From CAYNWT01 sp964450955 (GTDB lineage: Bacteria; Planctomycetota; Planctomycetia; Planctomycetales; Planctomycetaceae), in NCBI GenBank assembly GCA_964450955.1, contig CAYVFI010000001.1, positions 248,001 through 312,000 of the forward strand: a DNA stretch of 64,000 bases, read 5' to 3'. The position numbers and the translations under genes were made by a program. Below are positions 15,055-22,475 of this stretch, piece after piece. Positions within the stretch are counted from its first letter, which is position 1. Each line of letters starts with the position of its first letter. A model generated the notes under the pieces. It worked only from the letters and a program-made list of their open reading frames with translations. It had not been told where the DNA came from and searched no databases.

Positions 15055-16491
15055 TTACTCGACAACCTTCTCAATAGAAATTCCGAGCTTCGAGATTTTT
15101 CCTCGAAGGGTTGTTCGAGTCATGCCCAGCGTTGCCGCTGCCTGAACCTGATTGCCACCAGTGTGTCGAAGCACGGCGGTTATGAGCCAGAGTTCCATGC
15201 GTTCCAGTGTGTCGTCGTACAACGTCGTCGAACCTTCATTCAAAGCGACCTGTAGCGTGCTATCCCAACCTGTACTCGTAGCGGCAACGGGTGTTCCTGC
15301 GGCGGCTGCCGGTTCACTGTGAAGACTTCCTGGTAAGCAATTGGGCAACACGACCGGCCCGCTCGCGTTGAGCACAGCTTTCTTTAGCACGCTTTGCAGT
15401 TCGCGAACGTTGCCGGGCCAATGATGCTCCGAAAGGATTTCCATCGCTTCTTCTGAGACGCCAATAACATCCTTCTCCAACTCACGACCTGCCACTCGCA
15501 GGAAGTGACCGACCAAAACTGATAGATCATCAACTCGGTCGCGAAGTGGCGGGATTGTGATCTCGTAGACGTTCAGTCGGTAGTACAGGTCGCTGCGGAA
15601 CTCTCCGGCTTCTGACATCGCTTCGAGGTTACGATGGGTTGCGGTAATGATGCGAACGTCGGTCTCAATCGTCTCGTTGCCGCCAACACGCTCAAACCGC
15701 TGGTCCTGAATGAGCCGCAGAATCTTGCTCTGCAGAAGCAGCGGCATATCACCTATTTCGTCGAGGAAAATTGTGCCACCGCTACACTGCTCAAACTTAC
15801 CGATGCGACGTTGCTCGGCTCCGGTAAACGCTCCCTTCTCGTGACCGAACAGCTCACTTTCCAGAAGCGACTCAGGAATTGCAGCACAGTTCACAGCGAG
15901 AAACGGCTTGTCGACTCGATCGCTGTGCTGGTAGATCGAACGAGCAACCAGCTCCTTGCCGGTGCCACTTTCGCCACGAATAAGCACGGTCACGTTTTTT
16001 GGGGCAACACGCCCGATGGCCTTGTAGACATCAGTCATCGCCGACGATCGTCCCACAAGGGCTTCACCGCTTGTGTCGGCAAGTTCTTCTGTCGAATGGG
16101 CGACGCCGACAGGTTCAGTCATCATCCGTCGCACATCGACGGCCCGAGTCAGCACGTCTCGGAGAACGGCAACGTTCAACGGCTTGGCAAGATACTCAAA
16201 TGCACCGATCTTCATCGCTTCGATAGCTGTGCCAGCAGTCCCACCGCCAGTCACGAAGATCACGGGGATGCGAGGATCAATCTCACGCACCGTCTGCATC
16301 AGTTCCAGGCCCGACGCATCGGGAAGCATGATGTCGAACACAGCAACGTCGACATCGTTCGCTCGCAGCAACTTCCTCGCTTCTTCGGCAGAGGCACCGG
16401 TCACTGTCTGGCATTCGGGCAACTTCTTCGCGACAGATTGAATCAACGAAACAACCGCTGGCTCGTCATCAATGATCAGGATTCTTCGCAT
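15055..16491 (-). CDS. NtrC-family sigma54-dependent response regulator
   Basis: A 478-residue enhancer-binding protein. REC domain at 1-115 with D8/D9, phosphoacceptor D53 in VFDIMLPDASG and K103; AAA+ domain at about 143-370 with Walker A GESGTGKE (173-180), the sigma54-contacting GAFTGA (220-225) and Walker B IFLDEIGD; Fis-type HTH at 430-475. It activates sigma54 promoters when phosphorylated. It is first gene of an operon with two ATP-grasp ligases and an AspA/AstE-like hydrolase. Sigma54-like sites lie before the neighbouring PP2C, csrA and DksA-like genes, which are candidate targets. No cognate kinase is adjacent; the hybrid kinase at 5931 is a candidate. Confidence 0.95.
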   Translation of the reverse strand: MRRILIIDDEPAVVSLIQSVAKKLPECQTVTGASAEEARKLLRANDVDVAVFDIMLPDASGLELMQTVREIDPRIPVIFVTGGGTAGTAIEAMKIGAFEYLAKPLNVAVLRDVLTRAVDVRRMMTEPVGVAHSTEELADTSGEALVGRSSAMTDVYKAIGRVAPKNVTVLIRGESGTGKELVARSIYQHSDRVDKPFLAVNCAAIPESLLESELFGHEKGAFTGAEQRRIGKFEQCSGGTIFLDEIGDMPLLLQSKILRLIQDQRFERVGGNETIETDVRIITATHRNLEAMSEAGEFRSDLYYRLNVYEITIPPLRDRVDDLSVLVGHFLRVAGRELEKDVIGVSEEAMEILSEHHWPGNVRELQSVLKKAVLNASGPVVLPNCLPGSLHSEPAAAAGTPVAATSTGWDSTLQVALNEGSTTLYDDTLERMELWLITAVLRHTGGNQVQAAATLGMTRTTLRGKISKLGISIEKVVE

Positions 16492-16519
16492 GACTCAATC
16501 AGCGATCTTTACCAAGAGA

Positions 16520-16550
16520 AATAGGTGCCTACGTTCTGCAGGCACCTATT
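16520..16550 (-). promoter_or_regulatory. Strong hairpin in the leader of the sigma54 activator gene
   Basis: An 11-bp perfect stem (AATAGGTGCCT and AGGCACCTATT) with a 9-nt loop lies 29 nt before the activator start codon. There is no T-run on either side, so it is not a standard terminator. It could be an operator palindrome or an mRNA leader structure. Confidence 0.45.
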
Positions 16551-16633
16551 CTGCGTTTTACCAATCAGTTCACAACAGTTCGGTCAGCCGGCGAGGACCA
16601 GGTTCGCGGCCCCACTTCCGGAAGCGAGTTGCT

Positions 16634-16701
16634 AGAGGAGTTTCAAAACCGTGAGCCGTCGGCTCACATCAATGGAGTTCCCCGGTTTTGAAACCACCTC
16701 T
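16634..16701. repeat. Nested palindromic element after the DksA-like gene
   Basis: Outer arms GTTTCAAAACC (16640-16650) and GGTTTTGAAAC (16684-16694), extended by AGAGG/CCTCT, enclose an inner hairpin GTGAGCC-GTC-GGCTCAC at 16651-16667. It abuts the stop codon of the minus-strand DksA-like gene. It may terminate that transcript or be a member of a dispersed palindromic repeat family. Confidence 0.6.
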
Positions 16702-17056
16702 AATTGAAAAGATTGAACCGTTCGGTTCGCCTCCAGTCGAGATCACGTTTGACCTGACAATCGACGCAGAACCGTGACAAGGGATTCATCTCCAGCCGTT
16801 CGCTCACAATCGACGCAGCACACTCCTCGCAGACGCCATACCGATCGTTCCGAATCTGGTCCAGAACCTGATCAATCCGATCCAGCTCGCGGGCCAATGG
16901 CCCCAGCATCATCAAGTCTCCGAGCGGCAGTCGATGGTCGTCGATGATGTGCTCATCCAGCCCTGACTGTCTGGCAACGCTGCAGACGAGCAACCTTCGT
17001 CGCTCTCGAAGCCGTAGTCGGACGCTTTCAATTATCTGACTTCTTGTGTTCAGCAT
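16700..17056 (-). CDS. DksA/TraR-type C4 zinc-finger protein
   Basis: A 118-residue protein: an N-terminal helical half (ESVRLRLRERRRLL and LARELDRIDQVLDQIRND) followed by a TraR/DksA zinc finger C-x2-C-x17-C-x2-C (GVCEECAASIV to FCVDCQ). Such proteins enter the secondary channel of RNA polymerase and tune transcription, often with ppGpp. ATG at 17056 has AAGGAG 6 nt upstream. It is divergent from a second DksA-like gene at 17295, and a sigma54-like site sits 30 nt upstream. Confidence 0.85.
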   Translation of the reverse strand: MLNTRSQIIESVRLRLRERRRLLVCSVARQSGLDEHIIDDHRLPLGDLMMLGPLARELDRIDQVLDQIRNDRYGVCEECAASIVSERLEMNPLSRFCVDCQVKRDLDWRRTERFNLFN

Positions 17057-17085
17057 CGCAGTCTCCTTGGCTCCTCTCCCCCACT

Positions 17086-17100
17086 TCAACAACCGTGCCA
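17086..17100 (-). promoter_or_regulatory. Sigma54-like element before the minus-strand DksA-like gene
   Basis: On the minus strand the site is TGGCACGGTTGTTGA. The -24 half is perfect and the -12 half has TTGA where TTGC is expected. The loss of the usually invariant C lowers confidence. Confidence 0.4.
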
Positions 17101-17232
17101 ATCTTGCTGTGCAGTAATTCTCCTGGGGAATCGACGGCAAAGATCGATTGCTGGCCACCTGAAATGACCGGACTGAGCAATCTCTAACCACCCGATGGGC
17201 GATACCCATCGGTAATTGCGAGGCTTTCGATC

Positions 17233-17247
17233 TGGCACAAGAGATGC
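17233..17247 (+). promoter_or_regulatory. Sigma54-like element before the plus-strand DksA-like gene
   Basis: The site is TGGCACAAGAGATGC followed by T. GG and GC are correctly spaced, with one change in the TTGC half. It lies 47 nt before the ATG at 17295. Confidence 0.45.
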
Positions 17248-17294
17248 TCACCGCAGCAGCGTTCTATTCGGGCTGATTCAGAGGAGAACCTCAG

Positions 17295-17633
17295 ATGCAC
17301 AATCCAAACTTCATTGAAGTCCGACGTCTCGACTTGCTTGCCATGCAGCGAGCATTATCCGGGCGCTTTGAGAATGGCCGAGCGACGCTGTCGGGGGCCA
17401 CCGGCGACCGTGATGCGGAGGCGGGCGACTGTGATCTCGACCTCATGACGTGCTTGATAACAAACCGATCCAGCGACGAACTCGAAAAAATCGAGGACGC
17501 TCTCGACCGCATCAAGTCCGGCAGTTACGGCAAGTGCGAGTCATGCGGCTGCGAAATCCTTGAAGAGCGACTCGAATACATGCCGTGGGCATCTCGTTGC
17601 GTCGAGTGCCAGCGGCTTGATGAGGAACGGTAG
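17295..17633 (+). CDS. DksA/TraR-type C4 zinc-finger protein
   Basis: A 112-residue DksA/TraR-family protein with helix SDELEKIEDALDRIKSGSYG and zinc finger C-x2-C-x17-C-x2-C (KCESCGCEIL to RCVECQ). AGGAGAACC precedes the ATG at a suitable distance. It is divergently arranged with 16700-17056; the pair shares architecture but is well diverged, so they probably have different functions. Role: RNA polymerase modulation, inferred from family. Confidence 0.88.
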   Translation: MHNPNFIEVRRLDLLAMQRALSGRFENGRATLSGATGDRDAEAGDCDLDLMTCLITNRSSDELEKIEDALDRIKSGSYGKCESCGCEILEERLEYMPWASRCVECQRLDEER

Positions 17634-17833
17634 ATCCGTTCGCTCGCGTGACGGCACGCCGCACTCAGTGCAAAGCCGACCTTGGACTGGCTTCATGACC
17701 GCACTTCGGTCATGGAGCCTTTTCTATTCCTCGCCACTGGCCAGAGTGATCGTTCCGGGCAAGTTACTGGCCCGATACGGATACGTTGTGCAGCGATCAA
17801 CTGTCACCGGTGGTACGTCAAGAATAACACATC

Positions 17834-18336
17834 ATGCGAACGAACGTCGGACGCAGCGTCGGTGGAACTGGGCAGGTTCCTAACGAAGGCGGCGCGATTG
17901 CCGCGGTTGCTGAGCAGCGTTTGTTGAACGCGAAGTATCTTGCGTCACTGTGGAACACCTTGAATGCCCCTCATCCTGGCGTGGACTACATGATCCACCA
18001 CCTGCTTTCACATAACGACACCCCCGACTGGCTGAAGGTCAACGAATTCTTCCTCGAACAACTCGCGTATCTCGCGAAGAGAATGGACGCGATACGTGAA
18101 GGCGACCGCACGCTGCTGGACAACACGATGCTGATGTTGTGTTCCAGCATGCGAAACGGCCAGCACGACGCCTCGCGCCTGCCGGTCGTGATGCTCGGCG
18201 GAGGTGGCGGTCGCACCAAAGGCGGCCAGAACCTTGACTACGCCAAATATGCCGCCTGTACCTGAGCATGATGAACATCATGGGAGTGGAACTCGAGCGC
18301 TTCGGTGATGCGACTCAGCCGTTGGCTGAGTTGTGA
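17834..18336 (+). pseudogene. Frameshifted C-terminal remnant of a DUF1552 protein
   Basis: From about 17970 the frame encodes a segment matching the C-terminal third of DUF1552 proteins. It includes a HHLLSHND block, a FFLEQLAYLAKRM helix and TLLDNTMLMLCSSM, comparable to SHHGND and TLLDSTAVLFGSGM in the intact gene at 35189-36472. The frame stops at 18265. In the +1-shifted frame the family's typical ending continues (LYLSMMNIMGVELERFGD...) to a stop at 18334-18336. The N-terminal two thirds and Tat signal are missing. It is a degraded duplicate, not a working gene. Confidence 0.8.
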
Positions 18337-18463
18337 TTCAGACATTTCTTGCGCGGCGCACAAAACGCCGTGCCATACCATGCTGGACTGTCATGCAGAG
18401 AAATGCTTCCACTAAGGTATGATGGTTATCCGGTTAGGTCATGACTACATCGGAGACAGCACA

Positions 18464-19423
18464 ATGAGCAAACTCGACAGGAGACAATTCGTTGCGAGTG
18501 GAGCCGGTGTCGTCACGGGGCTTCTGTTGCCCGGTTCGGCGCATGCGTTCGCGTACCCGGCACCAACACCAGCTGACAAGCGGCTCATTCGTCTCGGACT
18601 GAACGCGCTCGCTCGGGCTCCGGAGATGAAATACTTCGCCGATGGGCATCGAGGAGCCGCGCTGATTTCAGCTCACCTGATGTGTGTGAACAACAAGTTC
18701 GACAAAGCCGCAACGGATCGCATCGTCGAACTGTTCAATCTGAACTGGGCTCAGTCCAAGCTATGCCAGAACTTTCCTGAGGCTGATCGAATCGAAGACG
18801 CCGCGGATCGAATCGGCAAAGCACTTGCAGATGGAAAAGGCGTTCTCCGGGAGGTCGGCCACGATGCGATCTTCGCGATGCACGCCACCAAAGCGTTCCG
18901 AATGATGCCCGAACTGGCGACTCGCGAACGAGTCGATGGCGTTTGCAATCTGATCAAAGCCATCAAGCCATGGCGAGACGTGAAGCCTGATCCGAGCATC
19001 AAGCTACCACCTTTCGAAGAACAGGCGGCGGCAAAGTTCATCCTGAAAGAAGCCAGCGACGCAATCGACCGGTTCGTTGGGTTCGGCCAGGGTTTCGCCG
19101 GCCACATGCTGACATTCGGGCAGTCGCTGGTGGAATTGGCCGCGATGGGCGACGTCGAATGGGCGGAAAGCTGTCGCACGGCGTTCTGCAAGTACGTCAC
19201 GGTCACTCGACAAGGACCAAAGAAGAGCGACCGAAAAATCAAAGACCACAAGTTCACAAAGCTGCGCCCGGACGAAGTCGAGTACTGGAAGAAACGCGGC
19301 CACAAAACTCTCGGCATCGGCCACGTCTTCAAGTACCCGTACGCCTACTACGACCTGCTGGCCCGCGCGAAGGATGCCGAGATTGAGAAAGAGTTCGAGA
19401 CTAAAGCCTGGCAACTGTTTTGA
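18464..19423 (+). CDS. Exported protein of unknown function with Tat-like signal
   Basis: A 319-residue protein that begins MSKLDRRQFVASGAG followed by a hydrophobic stretch and AHAFA, a Tat-type signal with R-R-x-F. GGAG lies 8 nt before the ATG. The mature part is largely helical, Ala/Lys-rich, with no catalytic motif I recognise. It sits 23 nt upstream of a sialidase-like gene and is probably co-transcribed with it. Tat genes of this type in planctomycetes often flank DUF1552/cytochrome clusters. Function unknown. Confidence 0.75.
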   Translation: MSKLDRRQFVASGAGVVTGLLLPGSAHAFAYPAPTPADKRLIRLGLNALARAPEMKYFADGHRGAALISAHLMCVNNKFDKAATDRIVELFNLNWAQSKLCQNFPEADRIEDAADRIGKALADGKGVLREVGHDAIFAMHATKAFRMMPELATRERVDGVCNLIKAIKPWRDVKPDPSIKLPPFEEQAAAKFILKEASDAIDRFVGFGQGFAGHMLTFGQSLVELAAMGDVEWAESCRTAFCKYVTVTRQGPKKSDRKIKDHKFTKLRPDEVEYWKKRGHKTLGIGHVFKYPYAYYDLLARAKDAEIEKEFETKAWQLF

Positions 19424-19446
19424 TTGCAACAGTGTGAAAGAGAACC

Positions 19447-20637
19447 ATGGTCCATAGATTTCTAAAGCTGCTTGGTCTCATGACCTTGCTCGCGGGCACA
19501 ACCGCCGCTGTAGACGCTGCCGCAGAAGAATCGAAGCTGGTACTGCACGACGCCATTCAACCGCACATGGTGATCAGCCAGCACGGAATTTTCGTAGCAG
19601 CTCTTCACAAGGGCGATGTCGTCGTGATGAAATCGATTGACCGTGGGCGCACGTTCTCTAAACCTGTGAAGGCCATCGACGTGCAGGGGCGAGCCAAGGG
19701 TGGCATGCACCGAGGCCCCCGGATCGGCGTCGATGGCAAAGGCGCTCTCACTGTGACCGCGCCGGTCACGTTTGACGATGCCGAGTACAAGAAGCGTTAC
19801 CCGACCGCCGAGCTGTACTTCGTTCAATCAACCGACGGAGGTCTGAACTGGTCGAAACCGAAACGTGTGAACTCGGTCGCAAAGAAGGCTCCCGAGGCGC
19901 TCCACTGGATGGTGGTGTCGGAATCGGGAACGGCTCACGTCGCATGGTTGGACATGCGATCGAGAAAACGCGGACAGGATATTTTCGTTTCCACCATTCG
20001 CAACGGCGACATCGGCGACAACGTCTCCGTCGCGAAGACGGTGTGTGAATGTTGTGCACCAGGGCTTGCGATTGACGAACGAGGCAACATCGTGCTTGCG
20101 TTTCGTGAAGGAGGAGACGCCGACAGTCGAGAAATTTTCGCTCAGTTCTCAGACCCGTCCGGAAAATTCGCAAAGCGCCGACAGGTCAACACCGTCAAAA
20201 CGATGGAAGACGGCTGACCTATGTCCGCGCCGGCGGTCGCCGTCTCTGCAAAACACAACAAATTGGTCGTCGCATGGAAGGACGTGCGAACCGGCGAACC
20301 CAACATCTATTGGTCGGTTTCAGACACGAAGTCATTTCGCAAAGGAACTGCCGTCCACAAGTCACTGAAAGGCAAACAGGACCATCCGTCCGCGACAATC
20401 GATTCCACGGGTAAAGCGTGGCTCGCATGGGAAGACTCAAGCAGTGGCAAACATGAAATCCGAGTGCGCTCAGAAGATGACGGATCGGAAACGGTCATTA
20501 GTGCGGAACCGAACACCAGCTTCCCCGTCATCGCGAGTGGTGCTGGTTCTGTTGCCGTAGCGTACGAATCGCGAGCCGGCGACGCTCGGACGATTCGCTT
20601 CAAGTTGATTCACGACAATCGCAAGTTGGACCCTTGA
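19447..20637 (+). pseudogene. Sialidase/BNR-repeat-like secreted protein interrupted by an in-frame TGA
   Basis: A signal peptide (residues 1-25) precedes a beta-propeller with BNR-type repeats (SIDRGRTFSKP, STDGGLNWSKP) resembling exo-sialidase-like proteins. A TGA at 20215-20217 ends the first 256 residues, but the same frame continues without another stop to 20637, giving 138 more residues of the same propeller (SATIDSTGKAWLAWED, FPVIASGAGSVAVAYESR). The TGA occupies a position where the family usually has a tryptophan, before a PMS-PAV segment. A single TGG to TGA change explains it; a sequencing error is the alternative. An ATG at 20221 could restart translation. Confidence 0.75.
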
Positions 20638-20930
20638 TGAAGCTGACCCCTGCAATCCTGTTGGCTTGTATGATCGCAGTCGCAGGTGTGAACGATGTTC
20701 TCGCCGCGTCGCCGCAGGACGATGCGCTAACGCGGCGATTCTTTGCGAAGCACTGTCGGGAGTGCCATCTCGGAGCGAAACCCAAGGGCGACTTTGACCT
20801 TAGTCGCCTCGGGACACAGCTCACCTGACGGAACAGTTTGGCAGTAAGGAACAGCCGTGGAGTGAGATAGTCGAGAACTGTCTTGCCGGTAGCGAACCCC
20901 GCTTTGACATCATCGTTCGCTTGACAGTCA
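20637..20930 (+). pseudogene. Truncated planctomycete cytochrome-type protein (N-terminal fragment)
   Basis: ATG at 20637 overlaps the sialidase-like stop. The 63 residues encode a signal peptide and a haem-binding HCRECH motif followed by GAKPKGDFDLSRL, the start of PSCyt1/DUF1587-type proteins as at 32607-35186. The frame then stops at 20828. In the adjacent frame a segment reading LTEQFGSKEQPWSEIVENC resembles the expected continuation, suggesting a frameshift, and then similarity ends. The remaining ~700 residues of the family are absent. Confidence 0.65.
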
Positions 20931-21239
20931 TCTCGAGGGAGGGCTCGTGTCGCTTCCGATATCGCAGGAGCAACCGGACGCACGAACAACCTCCAGCAGT
21001 TGCGTGGTTCGGTTTGAGTGAGAGGCCCGGCGAAGTGCTCGCAATCTCCGCTCGGGGATGTGGCCTCGTGAGCACGTGCAGCGGTCGAGCCATTTCAAGA
21101 AGGTCTCAGGTAGTTCCTTCAGGATGGCGAGATGGTTCGAGACGTACGCGGTTGAAACTCGGAAGTGCCCTGCAGTTTCGCGTACAGAGCGACTTCCGAG
21201 CGAACGCCATTCCTCAAGCAAACGCGCAGTCACCAACAC
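20928..21239 (-). pseudogene. Possible remnant of an HTH (ParB/recombinase-like) protein
   Basis: A 103-codon frame contains RSVRETAGHFRVSTAYVSNHLAIL, which has the spacing of a helix-turn-helix, followed by LPETFLKWLD and ERRLRALRR, reminiscent of ParB-like or recombinase-associated HTH domains. No start signal, partner domain or full-length homologous context is visible. It is probably a fragment in a decayed segment. Confidence 0.3.
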
Positions 21240-21383
21240 GCGGGCGGGACCACGATGCCGTGGAGCGACCGGCTTTACTGCGTGCCCCGGTGGCTTCCTG
21301 CCAACGAGAGCAAGAACGACAGGGAAGTGAAAAGTTGCGTTGGGCGTCGTCTCGGGGAGCTTTTCCGACTCTCTGCGAACATC

Positions 21384-21419
21384 GGGACCGTTACCCTCAG
21401 TGGTGGCGGTCCTTTTTTT
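21384..21419 (+). terminator. Terminator-like hairpin in the decayed segment
   Basis: Stem GGACCG/CGGTCC (21385-21390 and 21407-21412), extendable by inner ACC/GGT pairs, is followed by seven T residues. No functional gene lies directly upstream, so it may be a relic. Confidence 0.4.
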
Positions 21420-21639
21420 GCGTTGACGGTAGGGGATTGACGCGATGCAATCTCAAGAGACCGTTGCCCCAAAATCCGCTCCAAAAAGCGCACAGCTTGC
21501 ATCCGTGATGCCACCAAGACGGATAGTCCTGAAGGCGTATAAGGCCCCGGGTGACTCGTGCCCCGCTGACATCCGAGAGTCGGGCAAGTTGGGTCCCATT
21601 CTCGGCTGCTCCGGAGTCGAGGGTCTCTCGGACGCTGAG

Positions 21640-21975
21640 CTTTCGAAGAACGTCTTCCACAACAGCACATCGATGGGAATGTCGGTGACCTTGAGGCCCA
21701 AAAGACTGAGGTCGTCAGCCGCGATCGCATAGTGCGGCTCTTCCTCTTCCGCGAACTTGATCAGAAACCGACGCAGCCGTCGACGGTCATTGAAATCGTG
21801 GACGCCCGCAGCCGTGTAGAACTCCTGCTGCACATCCTCGGTAAGGTGCTACTGCATCGACAAGAACCTGGCGTATTGGTCGATCTCGAACCGGCCCTGT
21901 TCAGCCAAGAGCTTAGTGACTCGTTCAGCCAAGCTTGCTTCTGCCTCGGTAACAACAGCCCGACTGTCCCCTAAC
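21640..21975 (-). pseudogene. Relic of a haem-oxygenase-like (iron-containing redox) protein
   Basis: On the minus strand, from about 21975, the frame reads through AVVTEAEASLAERVTKLLAEQG to SMQ, meets a TAG, then continues in the same frame with a helical segment holding FAEEEEPHY and a D-x-SLLG motif. The spacing of H and D in these helices suggests the haem-oxygenase-like diiron superfamily. The in-frame stop and loss of similarity after WKTFF indicate a dead gene. Identification is tentative. Confidence 0.4.
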
Positions 21976-22475
21976 ACCGCTTCACCAGCCAGGCGCTGTT
22001 GTTCGCATTTCCGTGACAAGGTTTGCGAAGAATCTGCAAATCAGACTGCCGAGCTAGCGGGATACTCCAACCTAAAAGTCGGCTACGTCACATTGAGACG
22101 GCTTCGCCATTACCGTAATCGCTTGGAACAGTGACGATTTAGCGATTCAGGATTCGCAATCCCAGGAGGCAGTCGCAGTAATTTCAACGGTGACAAAGTT
22201 TACCGAGCTGTTGATACCCTCGTCTCTGGAAGCGATCGTCTATGCGTGTTGGCGCAATGGCCGGGAATTCAGGGCCATTCGTCCGTCACCTGCGGCCCAA
22301 TCTCGGTTGACACAGTCCGCTGTAGACTTAGCGCGATTTAGGTGAAGTTAGTGACATCATTTCTTGAATTTTACGATCGACGTACGATGGCTTGAGTAAC
22401 CAGGCCAATGTCATAAGCTCTCATTATCTACTTGGTAGAAGAACTAGTCAGTTAGGCGTTGGTACCGGAGTAAAA
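21976..22475. other. Intergenic stretch upstream of the kinase gene
   Basis: No gene, RNA or clear repeat is recognised here. Part of it presumably carries the promoter of the large kinase gene starting at 22476; no convincing -35/-10 pair was identified. Confidence 0.5.

Noticed and set aside
15634..16524. 296-codon plus-strand frame
   Set aside because: It is entirely antisense to the sigma54 activator, whose REC, AAA+ and Fis motifs are unambiguous.
20215..20217. TGA read as selenocysteine
   Set aside because: No SECIS-like hairpin is evident just downstream, and the position fits tryptophan, not cysteine, in the family. A nonsense change or base error is simpler.
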